This document shows, one piece after another, positions 61,079 through 64,000 of a stretch of 64,000 bases of DNA. This DNA comes from Lineus longissimus (taxonomy: Eukaryota; Nemertea; Pilidiophora; Heteronemertea; Lineidae): positions 5,706,501 to 5,770,500 of the forward strand of contig NC_088315.1 of the NCBI RefSeq assembly GCF_910592395.1. The letters run 5' to 3'. The position numbers and the translations under genes are program-made. Under the pieces are notes generated by a model. The model was not told where the DNA came from. It worked only from the letters and a program-made list of their open reading frames with translations, and did no database searches. Position 1 is the first letter of the stretch; each line of letters starts with the position of its first letter.

Positions 61079-64000
61079 AAGGCAAGCCAGATTTGTATCA
61101 TACCAACTTCTAGTTCTTCATGTATTGTATAGGCCCTTATAAAAGGTTTGTCCCAAAAAGTTTTCAAATAGAGCCTGTGTCATAGGTTTTCTTGGGTCCT
61201 GCTAGTTACCACTTGTAGTCTGTACAGTGTACTAGGATCATTTGGCGTGCTATAACAGCCAACATTGCCATGCATAATCTGCCTTATTTTTGTAGACTAT
61301 ATATCATGTAATCTTAGGCCTATATTTTAGGCCCACATTTACAGAAAAGGAGAATGTACAAGTCTTTCATTTGACCAATATGATCCATCTATCTAGGATG
61401 TATCTTTCAGCAGGCCTCATTTCAACCAGGAAGCACTTTATAAACTTTATGTCCATGACATCTGTCATAATATCATGGCCTGCCCATCAAGATACAATTA
61501 TCACTATGTAAAGTTGTTCATTAGTCATTTGCCCTCTTTTCCATTGTCATGCATACTGTATGCATATACATGTACATTGTATTTGTTGTGAAGTGTGGTT
61601 GTACCCTGTTCAGTGTTGACTGTGTCATGCTGTCAATGTCATACTGTGTCCGTGTAGTCGATCAGTCATAAAATGTATAGGCTCCATTAGTTGAGATTTC
61701 ATTAAAACCTATCGATTTAGTTAGACTTAGAGGCAGTTATCATGCGTAGACACATCTGGTATACTATCTGTACTTAGTTCCTAAAATTGTTCAGCTGTTT
61801 CTATCTCGACGCAGCTAATTATCTAGCCGCTACATGGTATCTTGTCATGCTACATAGAGTAGTGTTTTTTTAGGCGGATGCAGTGAATTCGAACTTCATA
61901 GGTCGTTGTGTGCCTGTGCATGGAAGTATTATTAAAACCTCCATGGCCTGTGGTTGTGCAGTTAGGCCTACTGTAGCTTGATTATTGATAGTTATCTTCC
62001 CTAAGCCAATGAATAATACTGTAACTGTACATGCATGACATGTATAGGTCATTGTAGGTCTGTGGATCAGTTAAATTAAGTGCATAAAAAATGCCATAAT
62101 CATCCGTCATCCGAGTCAGAGTCATAGTGAAAGAAATCAATTGCTTTCTTCGTGATGAACAATGCCAGCAAAATGTGGGGGGCCAACTATGATCAAAACT
62201 ACAACCTGCATTTCATTTATAGATGAATCAATTGAAGACTGAATACATGGTCTCCGAGTGCTGATCTTTGAAGTTTATCTTTCAATTTCTTGAATAAGTT
62301 TGCAAAATATCTGTGAATCCCTTCAAAAATGTGAAGTACATTGTGATTGTACTTGAAACTGTCCCTCTGTCAAGTTTGCATGTTGTGTATCAACGACCAT
62401 ACCCCTTGACATTGTTTGATTCATGGAATTTCTCTTGGTTAATTGGTTCAATATAAGAAGCCAGACGCAATATCTGTAAAAAATTAGAAATGGGCAGTCG
62501 ACACTGTCTCGCTCCCCTTAACTCGCCTGCACCCCTGCACCCTCCCAATAGCTTTCAATATTGAGTGCCTTCTTTTTCTGCTGTGAAATGTATCTCGAGA
62601 AAATCGAATGGTTTTGTCCGTTCAATCTGTCGTCTTGGGACGCCCTTCTGGCCATGCCCTTGGACATATTTGACCGATGTGAGAGGTGTCCTGATTACAC
62701 AGAGGTTCACTTAGAAAAGACTAATTTGTGTGTCCCTACAACGGTGACATGAATACCAGAGAGGGTGTCCCACTAACAACAAGGTGTTCTTTGTGGAGTA
62801 GCAAACTATAAAATTCTAATTCCATAACCCTGCTGTGACCTCTACTCTAAATCATGTCCCCTAATATAGCTCGAGTGCTATTGTTCTGTTATCCTGGGTA
62901 GGACATCCTACATTGATTGTCCCAGTGTGGTTATTATCCCCCACTCTGTGCGTGCATGACCTGTGTGTTGTGTTGAAAAACTGGTCTTCACTGCCTATGG
63001 ATTTCCACGGCATTCATAATGATGCTTGTTGGGAACATTGCCAGCTTGTGTAGAGAGCTCCCTATAGCTGAGCTGTACTCCAGTATACATTAGACAGTGT
63101 ATAGCCATGTAGAAGAAGTTGGCTGTAAGGAAAATCGATATCCCTATACCATGTCTGCATACCAGTGATACAGGAGGCAGCAGGCAGTGCCAGATGGAGA
63201 TAGTGTACAGATACACTATTTGAGTTACATTACGCCTGTAGTCGTGAGAGGTTGGCGCTTTCTGATTTTTATCAAGGCAATTTCATATAAGGAACTTCAG
63301 CTACTAAAGGAGTACAAAAGATCAGTTCTGATCTTGCAGGAGTATGGAGAATTTGATCGTAAATATGCTACAATAAGTTGTTGTTGTGACCCAAGTATAA
63401 TTTTTAATAAATCTCTGTCTTGTTTTGATGGAGATTTCCTATTTGAGACAACTGACAGATGTGTTCATTGTTTCAGACTATATTATCTAAAAGTCGTCCA
63501 GTTTGATCAGACACCATAAGTAAGGACATTATGATGTAGTTCACATAAAAGATGTAGACTGAGAGGGCAGAGGCTGTTAATTTTGACCTGAACTGTCTTG
63601 GTCGTTTGCTGGGTTGTCTTTTACCTCTGGGACACCTACTTAAGAAAACACCTTCCTGAGGAAGGAAGATCAATGGCCATGCTTCCATTCTGCAGTTGGA
63701 TTATCCCGCCATTGACAATTAAAATACTGTATGCAATTCGTATATGCCTACATGGTGTAGACTTGTCAGTAGGGCAAAGGCTCTTTAAATCTGACCTGGA
63801 CTGTAAAATTGATTTTTAATGAGTAGCACACCTCTTTCGGTGGACACCGTCCTTCAGGGACAGAGAATGGCAATTGGCAGAGGTTCAAAGGTTGTGCTAT
63901 GAGGTTGACTGTCTACCTATAAGTACATGTACCATAATATCCCCTTGATAAATTCAGATAAGCTGTTTGACCTTGACAGAGGATGAGGTTTTCTCCCAAA

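Larger units (their letters stand above)
59873..64000. other. Right flank, no gene seen
   Basis: No exon chain or family match on either strand. The short open frames (for example 62561-62752 and 63187-63519) lack splice context. Two extreme G runs lie at 60751-60771 and 61060-61078. This would be intron if the putative exon at 59753 is real. Confidence 0.5.

Noticed and set aside
63187-63519. 110-codon frame near the right edge
   Set aside because: No motif, no splice evidence, amino-acid mix like random AT-rich sequence.
1-64000. CRISPR arrays, operons, bacterial mobile elements
   Set aside because: No evenly spaced direct repeats, and the gene structure is plainly eukaryotic with spliceosomal introns.

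Overview
This is a eukaryotic, animal-type genomic window. Genes are split by GT-AG introns of roughly 150-2400 bases, coding exons are short islands in AT-rich sequence, and the proteins are clearly metazoan. One intact histidine tRNA gene is present. Gene content, the intronless glucuronosyltransferase, a Penelope-like element with a GIY-YIG domain, and many short C/G homopolymer runs fit a marine invertebrate (a lophotrochozoan or a non-vertebrate deuterostome). I cannot fix the phylum from the sequence alone. All gene models below were spliced by eye by matching reading-frame phase across GT-AG sites; every multi-exon model closes in frame.

Layout. 1-6 kb: a plus-strand gene of no family I recognise (about 503 residues, nine exons), built from two diverged copies of one domain joined by an acidic/lysine-rich linker, with a tRNA-His in one intron. 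6.1-7.7 kb (minus): an intronless UDP-glucuronosyltransferase-like enzyme that seems to lack the usual catalytic histidine. 7.7-14.8 kb: mostly gene-poor, with a decayed non-LTR retrotransposon end at 13.8-14.0 kb. 14.8-21.2 kb (plus): a myosin-light-chain-kinase-type calmodulin-regulated kinase of 523 residues with no Ig or Fn3 domains. 21.2-24.6 kb: UTR and intergenic sequence with a small TIR element. 24.6-32.5 kb (plus): fatty acyl-CoA reductase, 11 exons, 524 residues. 35.7-38.6 kb (plus): JMJD6, 8 exons, 427 residues. 40-43.2 kb (minus): a broken Penelope-like retroelement. 44.1-47.2 kb (minus): TADA3, 8 coding exons, 465 residues. 47.7-50.0 kb (plus): PIGV, 3 exons, 530 residues. 52.1-58.8 kb (minus): SUPT5H/SPT5, 18 coding exons, 1052 residues. 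59-64 kb: probable start of another plus-strand gene, then featureless sequence with two very long G runs.

The right half is a compact housekeeping block: TADA3 and PIGV are divergent over about 0.5 kb with CCAAT, CACGTG and YY1-like sites, PIGV and SUPT5H converge, and SUPT5H lies back-to-back with a putative plus-strand first exon across a perfect CRE. Three of these genes act in transcription or chromatin (JMJD6, TADA3, SUPT5H), but nothing shows them to be co-regulated. I found no clearly new multi-gene system. The best candidates for novelty are the two-domain unknown protein at 1-6 kb and the histidine-less UGT.
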